Shown in pieces: positions 43,482 to 51,317 of a stretch of 64,000 nt of DNA. A program made the position numbers and the translations under genes. The notes beneath the pieces were generated by a model. That model saw only the letters and a program-made list of their open reading frames with translations, searched no databases and was not told the DNA's origin. Numbering within the stretch: the first letter of the stretch is position 1; every line of letters begins with the position of its first letter. Origin of the DNA: JADFXI01 sp963784135 (GTDB taxonomy: Bacteria; Nitrospirota; Thermodesulfovibrionia; Thermodesulfovibrionales; Dissulfurispiraceae); NCBI GenBank assembly GCA_963784135.1, contig CAWAQG010000002.1, positions 62,001 to 126,000 of the forward strand. The letters run 5' to 3'.

Positions 43482-44597
43482 CTACCTGCCCATTATCTGC
43501 AGGTATTTTGCAATGCCGTTCCGCGTTATCAGGCCTGTTATGCTGCCATCCTTAACGACCGCCAGCCTCCCCCTGTCCTCACTTACCATAAGCTCGAGCG
43601 CCTTAATGGCGTAGCTGTTCTGATCGATCTCCCAACTCTTGTCATATGGGACAACAACATCAGCCGCCTTTTTATCTTTCCAAAGCGTCCTCGGTATGTC
43701 ACGTATCTCTTTCAACGAGATGAACCCGAGGAACCGCTCCAGTTCAACCACCGGGAACCCCCCATATCCGTATCGCAGGAAATAGTCATTGACGGCATCA
43801 TCGAGCGATAAATCGGCGGCTATTGTAATAATATCCCGCGCCATAATATCTTTCACCTTGACGCCGCTCAAGGCCTCCTGGATACCTGCCTGCTGATAGC
43901 TGGACTGGGCCGCGCTGTAAAGAAACCACCCTATGAGCATGAGCCACAAGCCGCCGGACATTCCTGCGAATATTGAAAAAAAACCGAAAAAAATAATAAG
44001 CAGCGCAATTTTTTGTCCATAGGAGGCGGCCTTGCGCGTAGCGTAAAAAAAATCTTTGGTTTTGTTCCAAAGAAAAGCCCTCACCACCCGCCCACCGTCC
44101 ATCGGGAAACCTGGTATCAAATTAAACACGCCAAGCATGAAGTTCAACTGGGTCAGATAGATAAATAGCGCCCTCATCACCCCGCTGCCTGCCATGCGGC
44201 AAGCCCCCCAAAAAACAAGCGCGAGGAAAAAACTCGACAGCGGCCCCGCAATCGCTATAGCGAACTCTGCCCTGGGGTCCGGAGGCTCACCCTTCATTTG
44301 AGATATCCCGCCAAAGATGAACAACGTAATACTGGATATCGGCAATTTGTATTTAATGGCAAAAAAAGAATGAGACAACTCATGAAATGCGACAGAGACA
44401 AAAAGCAGAAGTGCAGCTATTGCGCCGCTGACCCAATAAGACCCTGCCGCCAAATCAGGCGCCGCTTTCGGGAAATAAAAAGTTGAGAGAGACCAGGTAA
44501 TGACGCCGAAGACGATAAGCCAGGAAAAATGCACCCTTATCGGTATGCCCATAATTGTTGCTATCTTGAGCGAGCCGGACTGTAAAGGAGCACCCAT
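43482..44597 (-). CDS. site-2-protease-type membrane metalloprotease (M50) with CBS pair
   Basis: 371 residues. Six or so membrane helices carry the zinc motif HELSH (family HExxH, near residue 66) and the third ligand in NLIPGFPMDGGR. Two CBS domains follow (about 245-370). CBS-containing S2P proteases cut membrane substrates in response to nucleotide or energy state; the substrate here is unknown. ATG 44597 has TAGGAG eight bases upstream. It lies between the DUF1573-like selenoprotein candidate and thyX on the same strand. Confidence 0.94.
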   Translation of the reverse strand: MGAPLQSGSLKIATIMGIPIRVHFSWLIVFGVITWSLSTFYFPKAAPDLAAGSYWVSGAIAALLLFVSVAFHELSHSFFAIKYKLPISSITLFIFGGISQMKGEPPDPRAEFAIAIAGPLSSFFLALVFWGACRMAGSGVMRALFIYLTQLNFMLGVFNLIPGFPMDGGRVVRAFLWNKTKDFFYATRKAASYGQKIALLIIFFGFFSIFAGMSGGLWLMLIGWFLYSAAQSSYQQAGIQEALSGVKVKDIMARDIITIAADLSLDDAVNDYFLRYGYGGFPVVELERFLGFISLKEIRDIPRTLWKDKKAADVVVPYDKSWEIDQNSYAIKALELMVSEDRGRLAVVKDGSITGLITRNGIAKYLQIMGR

Positions 44598-44649
44598 TAT
44601 TGCATCTCCTAAATGTGGTCAGGCATACGACATGCCCCGCTTTAAGATG

Positions 44650-45030
44650 TCAGGGCAGAATACTTTTCAATATGTTCGCCTGCAAGGTCAGGATGATTTT
44701 CGGTCTTTCAGGGTCGTTGCTCAAAACCTCAACCGTTTCAACAGTAAGGCCCATCCGGTTAAAAGTAGCAACTCTTGCTGTAATAGCGCCCTTACCCCCC
44801 GGGCTGAGATGGCTCGAACTAGCCACCACGGCGGTGCAGCCTCAGGATGTATTGACGTTCTCTATAATCAGGTCATTGGTCCCTGCATTGCTGAACTCGA
44901 AAGTATACTCCAATTGGTCCCCTTGCCTTACACTTCCGAAGTCATGCTTCTCAGAATCAAAATGAATAGCCGGTCCAGCCCAGGCAAGGGCCGGGAAGAA
45001 GGCGAACAGTACAAAAAGGATTTTTTTCAT
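44650..45030 (-). CDS. DUF1573-like secreted protein with in-frame UGA, candidate selenoprotein
   Basis: Read through the TGA at 44842-44844, the gene encodes 126 residues. A signal peptide (MKKILFVLFAFFPALAWA) is followed by one DUF1573 immunoglobulin-like domain with HDFGSVRQGDQLEYTFEF and, at the family's conserved S-C-G-C-T site, S-UGA-G-C-T. After the UGA the frame stays open for 63 codons and keeps the family pattern (LSPGGKGAI, then VLSNDPERPKIILTL). A SECIS-like hairpin lies at 44808-44827. If read as selenocysteine, residue 63 would be Sec in a U-G-C motif. A nonsense mutation is the alternative; then only 62 residues would be made. Periplasmic function is unknown. Confidence 0.75.
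44808..44827 (-). promoter_or_regulatory. SECIS-like stem-loop downstream of the DUF1573 UGA
   Basis: On the minus strand GGTGGCT-AGTTCG-AGCCATC forms seven pairs (one G-U) with a six-base loop whose second base is G and which contains GU. The loop begins 21 nt after the UGA, inside the 16-37 nt window described for bacterial SECIS elements. The element lies in coding sequence, as usual in bacteria. Confidence 0.65.
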
Positions 45031-45036
45031 GTGATA

Positions 45037-45042
45037 ATTATA
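45037..45042 (-). promoter_or_regulatory. -10 box before the DUF1573-like gene
   Basis: TATAAT on the minus strand, six bases before ATG 45030, with no ribosome site. The only -35-like word (TTGCAA) lies 19 bases upstream, at the end of the GIY-YIG element, so that element may supply part of the promoter. Confidence 0.45.
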
Positions 45043-45105
45043 ACATACCAAACGAGGCGCGTTGCATCACCTAAAAAGTATTCGAAAAAATCTATAAATA
45101 AGCTT

Positions 45106-45140
45106 ACGTCATTCCCGCAGGCTTTTAGCGGGAATCCAGG
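45106..45140. repeat. element A left hairpin arm
   Basis: ATTCCCGC (45111-45118), loop AGGCTTTTA, GCGGGAAT (45128-45135), within the 35-base arm ACGTC...CCAGG. Identical, inverted, to 45454-45488. Confidence 0.9.
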
Positions 45141-45150
45141 GAAAAAACAC

Positions 45151-45435
45151 ATGAAGAGCTTTTATGTTTATATTCTTTGCAGCAAGCGTAACGGCACTTT
45201 GTATGCAGGTGTTACTTTAGACTTAATCAAACGCATCCACGAGCATAAGAACAACCTTGCAGATGGTTTTACAAAAAAATATACCGTGCATCGCCTTGTT
45301 TGGTATGAACTGCATGAAACTGCTGATTCAGCTATTACCAGAGAGAAACAGATAAAGAGATGGCGTCGTGAATGGAAAATACGCCTTATTGAGAAAGATA
45401 ATGCAAAGTGGGATGATTTGTATGAAGGGCTATAG
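45151..45435 (+). CDS. GIY-YIG nuclease domain protein, copy A
   Basis: 94 residues from ATG 45151. The GIY-YIG core is visible: YVYILCSKRNGTLYAGVT (the two YIG/GIY strands), KRIHEH, and the later TREKQIKRWRREWK with the catalytic Glu. The family (UvrC-like, YhbQ/UPF0213 type) cuts DNA; most members have no known biological role. It differs from copy B by about nine residues. It lies entirely between two inverted hairpin arms, the left arm ending ten bases before the ATG. A nuclease that recognises these hairpins is the obvious hypothesis. Confidence 0.88.
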   Translation: MKSFYVYILCSKRNGTLYAGVTLDLIKRIHEHKNNLADGFTKKYTVHRLVWYELHETADSAITREKQIKRWRREWKIRLIEKDNAKWDDLYEGL

Positions 45436-45453
45436 GCACACATCTGAAAAAAA

Positions 45454-45488
45454 CCTGGATTCCCGCTAAAAGCCTGCGGGAATGACGT
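45454..45488. repeat. element A right hairpin arm
   Basis: CCTGG-ATTCCCGC-TAAAAGCCT-GCGGGAAT-GACGT, the exact reverse complement of 45106-45140 including the loop. Confidence 0.9.
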
Positions 45489-45581
45489 AGTTGGTGTTGC
45501 CAAGTGAAATATTTCGAATACATTCTTAAATGAGGCAACGAATCACTTTCGAATACTTTTCTGATGATGCAATTCGCAAGG

Positions 45582-45610
45582 TTGCATGATCCGGATAATC
45601 AGGGTATAGT
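45582..45610 (+). promoter_or_regulatory. promoter of the rhodanese gene
   Basis: TTGCAT (45582-45587), 17 bases, TATAGT (45605-45610), then 27 bases to the ATG with AAAGGAGG in between. The -35 box lies four bases from the end of GIY-YIG element A. Confidence 0.6.
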
Positions 45611-45637
45611 GAGATTAGAGGCAAAAAGGAGGCAGTC

Positions 45638-46072
45638 ATGAAAAAGAGGTCAACAATTGTGCTGGCGGCAGTGGCATTTGCGATATGCTTCATATATCCC
45701 GTTGAGGCTGCCGATAAAACTCCTGAACAACTGGTAAAAGAAGCAAAGGCAGCCATAAAAGAAGTGTCCGTAGGCGACGTCAGAAAAATGATTGACGCAA
45801 AAGAAAACGTCATATTCCTCGATGTAACAGACAGGCACGAGTTTGAAAAGGAGCATATGCCGGGAGCAATAAATATTTCACGCGGAACATTGGAGTTTAA
45901 AGTGGAGATGCTTATACCTGACAAGAATTCCAAAATTGTCGTGTATTGCGGTATAGACCTCAGAGGCCCGCTGGCGACCAGGACAATGAATTACCTTGGA
46001 TATAAGAATGCCGTCAACATGATCGGCGGCCTGAAGGCATGGAAAGAAGCGGGCTATCCAACAGCAAAATAG
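45638..46072 (+). CDS. secreted rhodanese-like protein
   Basis: 144 residues: signal peptide (about 1-24, ending VEAA) and one rhodanese domain with LDVTDRHEFEKEHMPGAINI and the active-site Cys loop VVYCGIDLRGP. The active Cys suggests sulfur transfer or persulfide binding in the periplasm. Good ribosome site AAAGGAGG. Single gene, followed by a strong hairpin at 46121-46157. Confidence 0.9.
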   Translation: MKKRSTIVLAAVAFAICFIYPVEAADKTPEQLVKEAKAAIKEVSVGDVRKMIDAKENVIFLDVTDRHEFEKEHMPGAINISRGTLEFKVEMLIPDKNSKIVVYCGIDLRGPLATRTMNYLGYKNAVNMIGGLKAWKEAGYPTAK

Positions 46073-46120
46073 CCCGGCACTTACCTCAATATGATGTCAC
46101 CGGCAGTAACATTCCTGCCT

Positions 46121-46157
46121 TAGGGTCTGCCCGCAAATAACTTGCGCGCAGACCCTA
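46121..46157. terminator. nested hairpin after the rhodanese gene
   Basis: TAGGGTCTGC (46121-46130) pairs with GCAGACCCTA (46148-46157), and inside it CGCAA pairs with TTGCG. There is no T-run, so a terminator role is uncertain. The inner words AAATAACTTGCG also occur at the edge of GIY-YIG element B (60032-60043). Confidence 0.5.
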
Positions 46158-46204
46158 AATTGACGCCGTCATCCTTATTTTGATATGATTCTTCATCTTT
46201 ATGG

Positions 46205-46789
46205 TTGAGAATTGTCATGCACTTGCCTGCTGAATCCTTGTTTCATTGTTCGTGTAACAGGAGATTATTTCTAAAAGCCTCCCTCATCGGCTTTTCGGCG
46301 TTATTTTGCAGACCTGCTCTTTCCTTTGCAAGAGAGCAATTACCGGAAGGGAAGCTCAAGCTTCTTAATATTCATACTAATGAAAAACTCACCGTAACCT
46401 ACAGGAACGCTTCCGGCGAATATGACACTGAAGCGCTAAAGGCCCTAAACTGGATACTGAGGTGCCACTATTCGGGACAAGCAGTAAATATGGACACTAA
46501 CGCAATCGAATTCGTAAATCTGACGGACAAACAGCTTGGAGGCAATAACGAGATCCATATAATATCCGGCTACAGATCGCCGCAGTATAATCAACTTCTG
46601 ATGAGTGAGGGCAGACATGTAGTTAAGAATAGCCTTCATATAATAGGGCGGGCAATTGATATAAGAATACCGCGTGTGGCCCTCTCCAGAGTCAGGGATG
46701 TGGCCCTCGATTTGAGGTTGGGTGGAGTCGGCTATTATAGGCAGTCAGATTTTGTTCACCTGGATTCCGGCAGAATCAGGACCTGGTGA
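46205..46789 (+). CDS. Tat-exported DUF882 / peptidase M15-like protein
   Basis: 194 residues. A twin-arginine signal NRRLFLKASLIGFSALF directs export of a folded protein. The rest is a DUF882 domain (YcbK/MepK relatives) with SGYRSPQYNQ, H and D in HIIGRAIDIRIP, and DFVHLDSG, the metal-binding pattern of M15 D,D- or L,D-carboxy/endopeptidases. It probably trims peptidoglycan crosslinks. ATG 46205 is used; ATG 46217 also precedes the Tat motif. It overlaps the L,D-transpeptidase gene by four bases, a fitting partner. Confidence 0.88.
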   Translation: MRIVMHLPAESLFHCSCNRRLFLKASLIGFSALFCRPALSFAREQLPEGKLKLLNIHTNEKLTVTYRNASGEYDTEALKALNWILRCHYSGQAVNMDTNAIEFVNLTDKQLGGNNEIHIISGYRSPQYNQLLMSEGRHVVKNSLHIIGRAIDIRIPRVALSRVRDVALDLRLGGVGYYRQSDFVHLDSGRIRTW

Positions 46790-47607
46790 ATATCAGATAT
46801 TGCAAAAGCTTCTTCCTGTTCATTGTCATCCTTTCTATTCACATGGCCTGTTGTCCGGGTGTTTATGCCAAGGCAGTCCCTTCTCTTTGCAAGATTACAC
46901 ATCCCAGCGATAGCAGCATCGAGAGTGAATGCAGACGCTTGAAGAGAGGGGAAACCCTGGAAGGCCTTTTCGGTGACAGATGGTTAGACGTTGCCCGGTT
47001 TAACAGGATCGACAGACGTCATATTTATCCCGGCGTTCATATAAAAGTCCCTAAAAAATTAGACGATATCGTCAATTTCACACCAATGCCGAAGTATTAT
47101 CAGCCCGCCGAGTTGGACCCGAAATTCATACTTATAGACCTGTCCGAGCAATTTCTCGGCGCTTATGAATATGGGCGATTGGTATTCTCAGCCCCCATTA
47201 CAACAGGTGAGAAAGAAAAAGGCAAGGAAACACCTGCCGGGCAATTCGCAATTTCCGCCTTTGACAGCCGTCATATATCCTCGCTTTATTATGTCGAGAA
47301 AACCGCCAAACTATATCCGATGCATTACGGACTCAGGTTTCATGTAAATAAACAAGGGATTGCATTCTGGATTCATGGCAGGGATGTTCCCGGTTTCCCC
47401 GGGTCGCACGGCTGTATCGGCCTTTATGACGAGCAAATGCAGAAACAATATTATGGTTATCCCAAGGGCCCTTTGCTCGAAGATGCAAGGACTCTTTTTG
47501 AGTGGGTCATCTCCCCGCTGTACGATGATGGAAAATATCATTTTATGAAGGGTCCGGCAGTTTTCATCACCGGGCATGCTCCTGCCATTGTATCCAGGAA
47601 GCATTAG
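46786..47607 (+). CDS. L,D-transpeptidase (YkuD) with LysM domain
   Basis: 273 residues from GTG 46786. An N-terminal hydrophobic segment serves as signal or anchor, a LysM peptidoglycan-binding domain (about 48-90) includes RFNRIDRRHIYPG, and a YkuD catalytic domain (about 105-240) has the motif HGRD and SHGCIGLYD with the nucleophile Cys. It forms 3-3 crosslinks or attaches proteins to peptidoglycan. Coupled to the DUF882 gene. Confidence 0.92.
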   Translation: MNIRYCKSFFLFIVILSIHMACCPGVYAKAVPSLCKITHPSDSSIESECRRLKRGETLEGLFGDRWLDVARFNRIDRRHIYPGVHIKVPKKLDDIVNFTPMPKYYQPAELDPKFILIDLSEQFLGAYEYGRLVFSAPITTGEKEKGKETPAGQFAISAFDSRHISSLYYVEKTAKLYPMHYGLRFHVNKQGIAFWIHGRDVPGFPGSHGCIGLYDEQMQKQYYGYPKGPLLEDARTLFEWVISPLYDDGKYHFMKGPAVFITGHAPAIVSRKH

Positions 47608-47609
47608 GG

Positions 47610-48722
47610 TCAGCGGATTGGGTGGTATCCTCCCGGCACCCCTTTTGGGGAGAGTACAATCTGCCAAACCTGCAAACAGCGTGCGCGGAATGTCCCTGCA
47701 GAGCTCAAAAGATAATATTTCCACATGCGATAAAACCGGTCATCGTACCGATTCTTCAAACCATTCCAGTTCCTGTTGAAGTTATTGAACCATGAAGTCA
47801 GGGTAGGGTCGTAATAAGCGCCAAAATTGTGCAAGTCTTCAATTACAAATATTTTTTCTATGGCGGCGCTGATCTGCCTCACAGAGGGGATGAGAGAGTT
47901 GGGGAAGATATATTTATCAGTCCAGGGCTCTGCGGCAACATTCGAGCGGCTGTCGCCGATAGTATGCAGCAGGAAAAGCCCGTCTTCTTTCAGGCACTTG
48001 TCGGCTGTTTCCATAAAAGTCCGGTAATTCTTGTACCCGACGTGTTCGAACATTCCGACAGAAACAATATGATCAAACTTTTCATCAAGTTCACGATAGT
48101 CCTGCAGCCTGATTTCGACAGGCAGCCCCGCGCACATCTCCTTTGCAAGAGCTGCCTGATTTTTCGAGACCGTTATGCCGACTGCCCTGACTCCGTATTT
48201 TTCGGCCGCATATTTTACGAAACTCCCCCATCCGCAGCCTATGTCGAGAATTCTGTCGCCGGGTTGGAGAGCAAGTTTCCTGCATATCAGGTCCAGCTTG
48301 GCTTCCTGCGCTTCGTCAAGATTGTTTGCGTCTTTCCAGTAGCCGCAGCTATAGGTCAGACTCTTGTCGAGCATATTCTGATAAAGTTCGTTTCCGATGT
48401 CATAATGTTTTTCCCCGATCTGAAAGGCCCTTGATCTGCAGTTCAGATTAAGAAGCTCTGCCCTAAGGAGCAATTTCCAGTCCTTCTTGACCTTGTCCTC
48501 GGCATCGGAGCACATAAGCCTGCAGAAAAAATCATCAAGACTTTCGCAGTCCCACCATCCCTCCATGTACGATTCTCCAAGCCCCAGGCTGCCGTCGGCG
48601 GTGACCCGTTTATAGAACCTTTCGTCTTTGATGCGGATGTCAAAAGGATTCGTGCCGTTGATGGAGATATCTGCAGCAGAAAATATTTCTTCAATGGATT
48701 GTTTTAATGCACAAGTGCCCAT
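47610..48722 (-). CDS. cfa: cyclopropane-fatty-acyl-phospholipid synthase
   Basis: 370 residues. The SAM-binding motif is ILDIGCGWGSFVKYAAEKYG; YSCGYW and the IFPNSLIPSV segment are typical of Cfa. It adds a methylene group to unsaturated membrane lipids, a stress and growth-phase response. The gene converges on the L,D-transpeptidase gene, two bases from its stop. No terminator is seen. Confidence 0.94.
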   Translation of the reverse strand: MGTCALKQSIEEIFSAADISINGTNPFDIRIKDERFYKRVTADGSLGLGESYMEGWWDCESLDDFFCRLMCSDAEDKVKKDWKLLLRAELLNLNCRSRAFQIGEKHYDIGNELYQNMLDKSLTYSCGYWKDANNLDEAQEAKLDLICRKLALQPGDRILDIGCGWGSFVKYAAEKYGVRAVGITVSKNQAALAKEMCAGLPVEIRLQDYRELDEKFDHIVSVGMFEHVGYKNYRTFMETADKCLKEDGLFLLHTIGDSRSNVAAEPWTDKYIFPNSLIPSVRQISAAIEKIFVIEDLHNFGAYYDPTLTSWFNNFNRNWNGLKNRYDDRFYRMWKYYLLSSAGTFRARCLQVWQIVLSPKGVPGGYHPIR

Positions 48723-48860
48723 TTGCTCCGCTCATGTACTATATATTCGGTTTCACTGCCGAAAAATGGTCATAAACAGGGTCTTTCACTGCCGCTATCA
48801 AACCGCTCTAACAAAATTTTAGCAAATTTATTTCTAAAGTCAAACAGTTGATACAGGTAC

Positions 48861-48889
48861 TTGAACTCCGGAAAAGTGAGGGATATAAT
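48861..48889 (+). promoter_or_regulatory. sigma-70 promoter of hsp20
   Basis: TTGAAC (48861-48866), 17 bases, TATAAT (48884-48889), 73 bases before ATG 48963. A near-consensus housekeeping promoter rather than a heat-shock sigma site; no CIRCE element is seen. Confidence 0.7.
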
Positions 48890-48962
48890 TTTATTAGGGA
48901 CCAGTTCACAAGAGAAAGAGTATAGACTATTAACCTTAATAGTTCGAGAGGAGGTAATTATT

Positions 48963-49460
48963 ATGGCAATGAGAAACCTCGTGCCCGTAACATTCGGCAA
49001 GAAGGGCATGCCGGCAAGGCTCACTGAAGACAATCCATTCGCATTGCTGCGGAATGAGATGGATTCACTGTTTGACACTTTTTACAGAGGCTTCGAATTA
49101 GAGCCGTTTGAAAGCCGCATCGGCACGTTCGCACCGCATATCGATGTCTCTGAGAGCGACAAGGAAATCAAGGTCTCCGCGGAACTCCCGGGAATGGATG
49201 AGAAAGACATCGATGTCTCTCTCAGTGACAACATGCTGACTATCAAGGGCGAAAAAAAAGAAGAGAAAGAGGACAAGGGAAAAGATTATTACCGCATGGA
49301 ACGCTCTTACGGTTCTTTCAGCAGGACTATTGCTCTCCCAAGTGAGGTGCAGGCTGACAAGGTAGCCGCCACCTTCAAAAAGGGGGTGCTTACGGTAGCA
49401 TTGCCGAAATCGGAAAAGGCGATCAAATCAACCCAAAAGGTTGCTATTAAAGCTGAATAG
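48963..49460 (+). CDS. small heat shock protein (Hsp20 family)
   Basis: 165 residues from ATG 48963, with GAGAGGAGG nine bases upstream. The alpha-crystallin domain spans about 55-150, with DVSESDKEIKVSAELPGMDE, GEKKEEKE and FKKGVLTVALPK. It holds unfolded proteins in the cytoplasm. Single gene with its own promoter and a G/C-rich terminator hairpin downstream. Confidence 0.95.
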   Translation: MAMRNLVPVTFGKKGMPARLTEDNPFALLRNEMDSLFDTFYRGFELEPFESRIGTFAPHIDVSESDKEIKVSAELPGMDEKDIDVSLSDNMLTIKGEKKEEKEDKGKDYYRMERSYGSFSRTIALPSEVQADKVAATFKKGVLTVALPKSEKAIKSTQKVAIKAE

Positions 49461-49466
49461 AATGGC

Positions 49467-49488
49467 GCCCCCCCCTTAAAGGGGGGGC
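49467..49488. terminator. G/C hairpin between convergent hsp20 and hisB
   Basis: Runs of C (49468-49475) and G (49481-49487) with a TTAAA loop. The stem is strong in both directions and lies between convergent genes. The minus side is the end of hisB. Confidence 0.6.
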
Positions 49489-49490
49489 TT

Positions 49491-50075
49491 CTAAAGTTTT
49501 CCCTTGGTGGTCGGCAATCCCTTCATCCTCGGGTCAGGAGAGACTGCCTCGCTCAAGGCCTTTCCAAAGGCCTTGAATATGGCCTCAAAGATATGGTGGA
49601 GGTCCCTTCCGTAATCAACTATGATATGGAGGTTTATCATTGCATGGTTGCTTAGCGCCCTGAAAAAGTCTTCGAAAAGAGAGAACTCCAGACCCCGCAC
49701 TGTGCCTTTCGGGAGATTTACCTTGTATACCAGGTAGGGCCTGCCGCTCAAATCTACCACAACCCTGGCAAGGCTCTCGTCCATCGGAATAGTTGCGCTG
49801 CCATACCTCCTGATCCCTTTTTTATCTCCAAGTGCCTTCTTTATCGCCTCACCGAATGTTATGCCAAGGTCTTCCATAAGGTGGTGATAATCGATCTCGA
49901 TATCGCCTTTCGCCCTGACGCGCAGGTCCATGACCCCGTGAAAAGCGAACAGGGTCAGCATATGGTCGAGAAAAGGGATCGAGGTATCTATAGCTGTAGT
50001 CCCTTTCCCCCCAAACGTGAGTTTAATGGCTATGTCGGTTTCTTTGGTCTTCCTTTCTATCGCCGCAGTATGCAT
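49491..50075 (-). CDS. hisB: imidazoleglycerol-phosphate dehydratase HisB
   Basis: 194 residues, monofunctional form. The metal-binding histidine motifs are HHLMEDLG (about 72) and SNHAMINLHIIVDYG-like further on, and PFLDHM. It catalyses the sixth dedicated step of histidine synthesis. The start overlaps the end of hisC by one base. Confidence 0.96.
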   Translation of the reverse strand: MHTAAIERKTKETDIAIKLTFGGKGTTAIDTSIPFLDHMLTLFAFHGVMDLRVRAKGDIEIDYHHLMEDLGITFGEAIKKALGDKKGIRRYGSATIPMDESLARVVVDLSGRPYLVYKVNLPKGTVRGLEFSLFEDFFRALSNHAMINLHIIVDYGRDLHHIFEAIFKAFGKALSEAVSPDPRMKGLPTTKGKL

Positions 50076-51127
50076 TATTTCACCCCCATAGTTTTTTTCA
50101 AGGCATCAATGAATAAATCGTTTTCTTCAGGGGTCCCGACTGTGACCCTCAACGCTCCCCTTACGGCAGTGTTCATATTCCTGACAAGCACTCCATGCCT
50201 GAGAAGTTTTTGGTAAACCGCATCGGCATCATGGACTTTAAAAAAAATAAAATTGGCCTCAGAAGGATACGGGCGCGCTCCGGGAATGTTTAATAGCGCC
50301 TCAAAGAGCCGTTCCCGCTCGGAGATTATCGCCCTTACAGGTCCGAGCAGAGAACTCCCGCGGAGGGCCGCCTCCGCCGTCGCCTGTGAAAGGGCATTAA
50401 GATTAAAGGGGAGTCTTACCTTGTCTACTTCCCTTATCAGCGCACTGTCGGCCACTAAATAACCCACTCGTAAAGATGCCAACCCTATTTTGCTCAGGGT
50501 CCTCAAAATAACGAGCTGATTATAATCCTTCAACATGGGAAGAAAGCCTTTCCTGCTCGAAAAAGGCTGATATGCTTCATCAAGTACCACAATGCCCTTT
50601 GCCATATCGACAACCTTAAGAATTCTGTCTGAGGAGAAACAGTTCCCTGTGGGATTGTTGGGAGAACTGAGGAAGATAAGTTTCGGCCTGTATTTTTTTA
50701 TATAGGCAGCCGTTTTATCCACATCCAGATCATAGTCACTGTCGAGCGGGACCCCTATATGTCTTTCTCCAAGCGCCTGGGCAATAATGCCATACATGGA
50801 GAATGTCGGCACAGGATACAGTACAGGCCCCCCGAAGGTAATTATCAGGTAATAAATCAGCTCATCGGAACCGTTGCCTAAAAGAATAGCATCCGTACCG
50901 GTCCCGATTTTTCGTGCAATGGCCCTTTTTAATCTCTTTGCTTCAGGGTCTGGATAGCGGTTTAGAGTTTCTGAAGCAATCCTTTCAATTACACCCTTTG
51001 CGGGAGTGAAAGGATATGGGCTCTCATTGGCATCGAGCTTGACGGCACAGCGGATATCTTTGGCCTGATAGGGCTGCAACGTCCTGATATTCTTACGCAC
51101 AAGTTCTGAAAAATCCGGCTTTTTCAT
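50075..51127 (-). CDS. hisC: histidinol-phosphate aminotransferase HisC
   Basis: 350 residues, fold type I PLP enzyme. DANESPYPF near the start, LSSPNNPTGN, and the PLP Lys in LRTLSKIGLASLRVGY. It transaminates imidazole-acetol phosphate with glutamate. First gene of a hisC-hisB pair; the rest of the pathway is not in the window. No ribosome site precedes ATG 51127; a promoter ends eight bases upstream. Confidence 0.95.
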   Translation of the reverse strand: MKKPDFSELVRKNIRTLQPYQAKDIRCAVKLDANESPYPFTPAKGVIERIASETLNRYPDPEAKRLKRAIARKIGTGTDAILLGNGSDELIYYLIITFGGPVLYPVPTFSMYGIIAQALGERHIGVPLDSDYDLDVDKTAAYIKKYRPKLIFLSSPNNPTGNCFSSDRILKVVDMAKGIVVLDEAYQPFSSRKGFLPMLKDYNQLVILRTLSKIGLASLRVGYLVADSALIREVDKVRLPFNLNALSQATAEAALRGSSLLGPVRAIISERERLFEALLNIPGARPYPSEANFIFFKVHDADAVYQKLLRHGVLVRNMNTAVRGALRVTVGTPEENDLFIDALKKTMGVK

Positions 51128-51135
51128 CAGCTTTT

Positions 51136-51165
51136 ATAATATAGAGCGCAAAAAGACCTTGTCAA
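51136..51165 (-). promoter_or_regulatory. promoter of hisC-hisB
   Basis: Minus strand TTGACA (51165-51160), 18 bases, TATTAT (51141-51136), then eight bases to ATG 51127. A leaderless transcript is implied. Confidence 0.6.
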
Positions 51166-51199
51166 TGCGGAAGACATAAGGAAGACAGGAGAAGGGGAA

Positions 51200-51315
51200 C
51201 ACTGGAAAGAACGTGAAACGTGAGACGTGAATTGTAAAGTAAGAGCCTTTTTAAAAAGTGCATTTCTTTTTTTCGATTCACGTCTCACGTTTCACGATTC
51301 ACGTTCTTTCCAGTG
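51200..51315. repeat. long imperfect inverted repeat with ACGTGA units
   Basis: Left arm from CACTGGAAAGAACGTGA and right arm ending TCACGTTCTTTCCAGTG are inverted copies. Both contain runs of (A)ACGTGA-like hexamers; the right arm has one extra ten-base unit. The two arms enclose about 40 AT-rich bases. It lies between divergent hisC and rpsU. Origin unknown. Confidence 0.8.
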
Positions 51316-51317
51316 CT

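Larger units (their letters stand above)
45059..45577. mobile_element. GIY-YIG palindrome element, copy A
   Basis: About 519 bp that align with 60041-60596 (inverted) over the whole length. Layout: end with TTGCATCAC and TATTCGAA words; hairpin arm 45106-45140; GIY-YIG gene; inverted identical arm 45454-45488; then TTTCGAATA and TGATGATGCAATTCGC words at the far end. The two 35-base arms are exact reverse complements. Compared with copy B, one terminal repeat unit is missing on the left and the right units are more worn. It sits between divergent DUF1573 and rhodanese genes. No clear target duplication is visible. Confidence 0.75.

Noticed and set aside
44842..45051. DUF1573-like gene as a 69-residue truncated protein
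   Set aside because: It would stop in the middle of the conserved motif, while the frame continues with family sequence and a SECIS-like hairpin. The shorter version also starts before the signal peptide.
44500..45435. 311-codon plus-strand frame ending in the GIY-YIG sequence
   Set aside because: The first two thirds are antisense to the protease and DUF1573 genes and cross the left hairpin arm. Only the last 94 codons look like protein.
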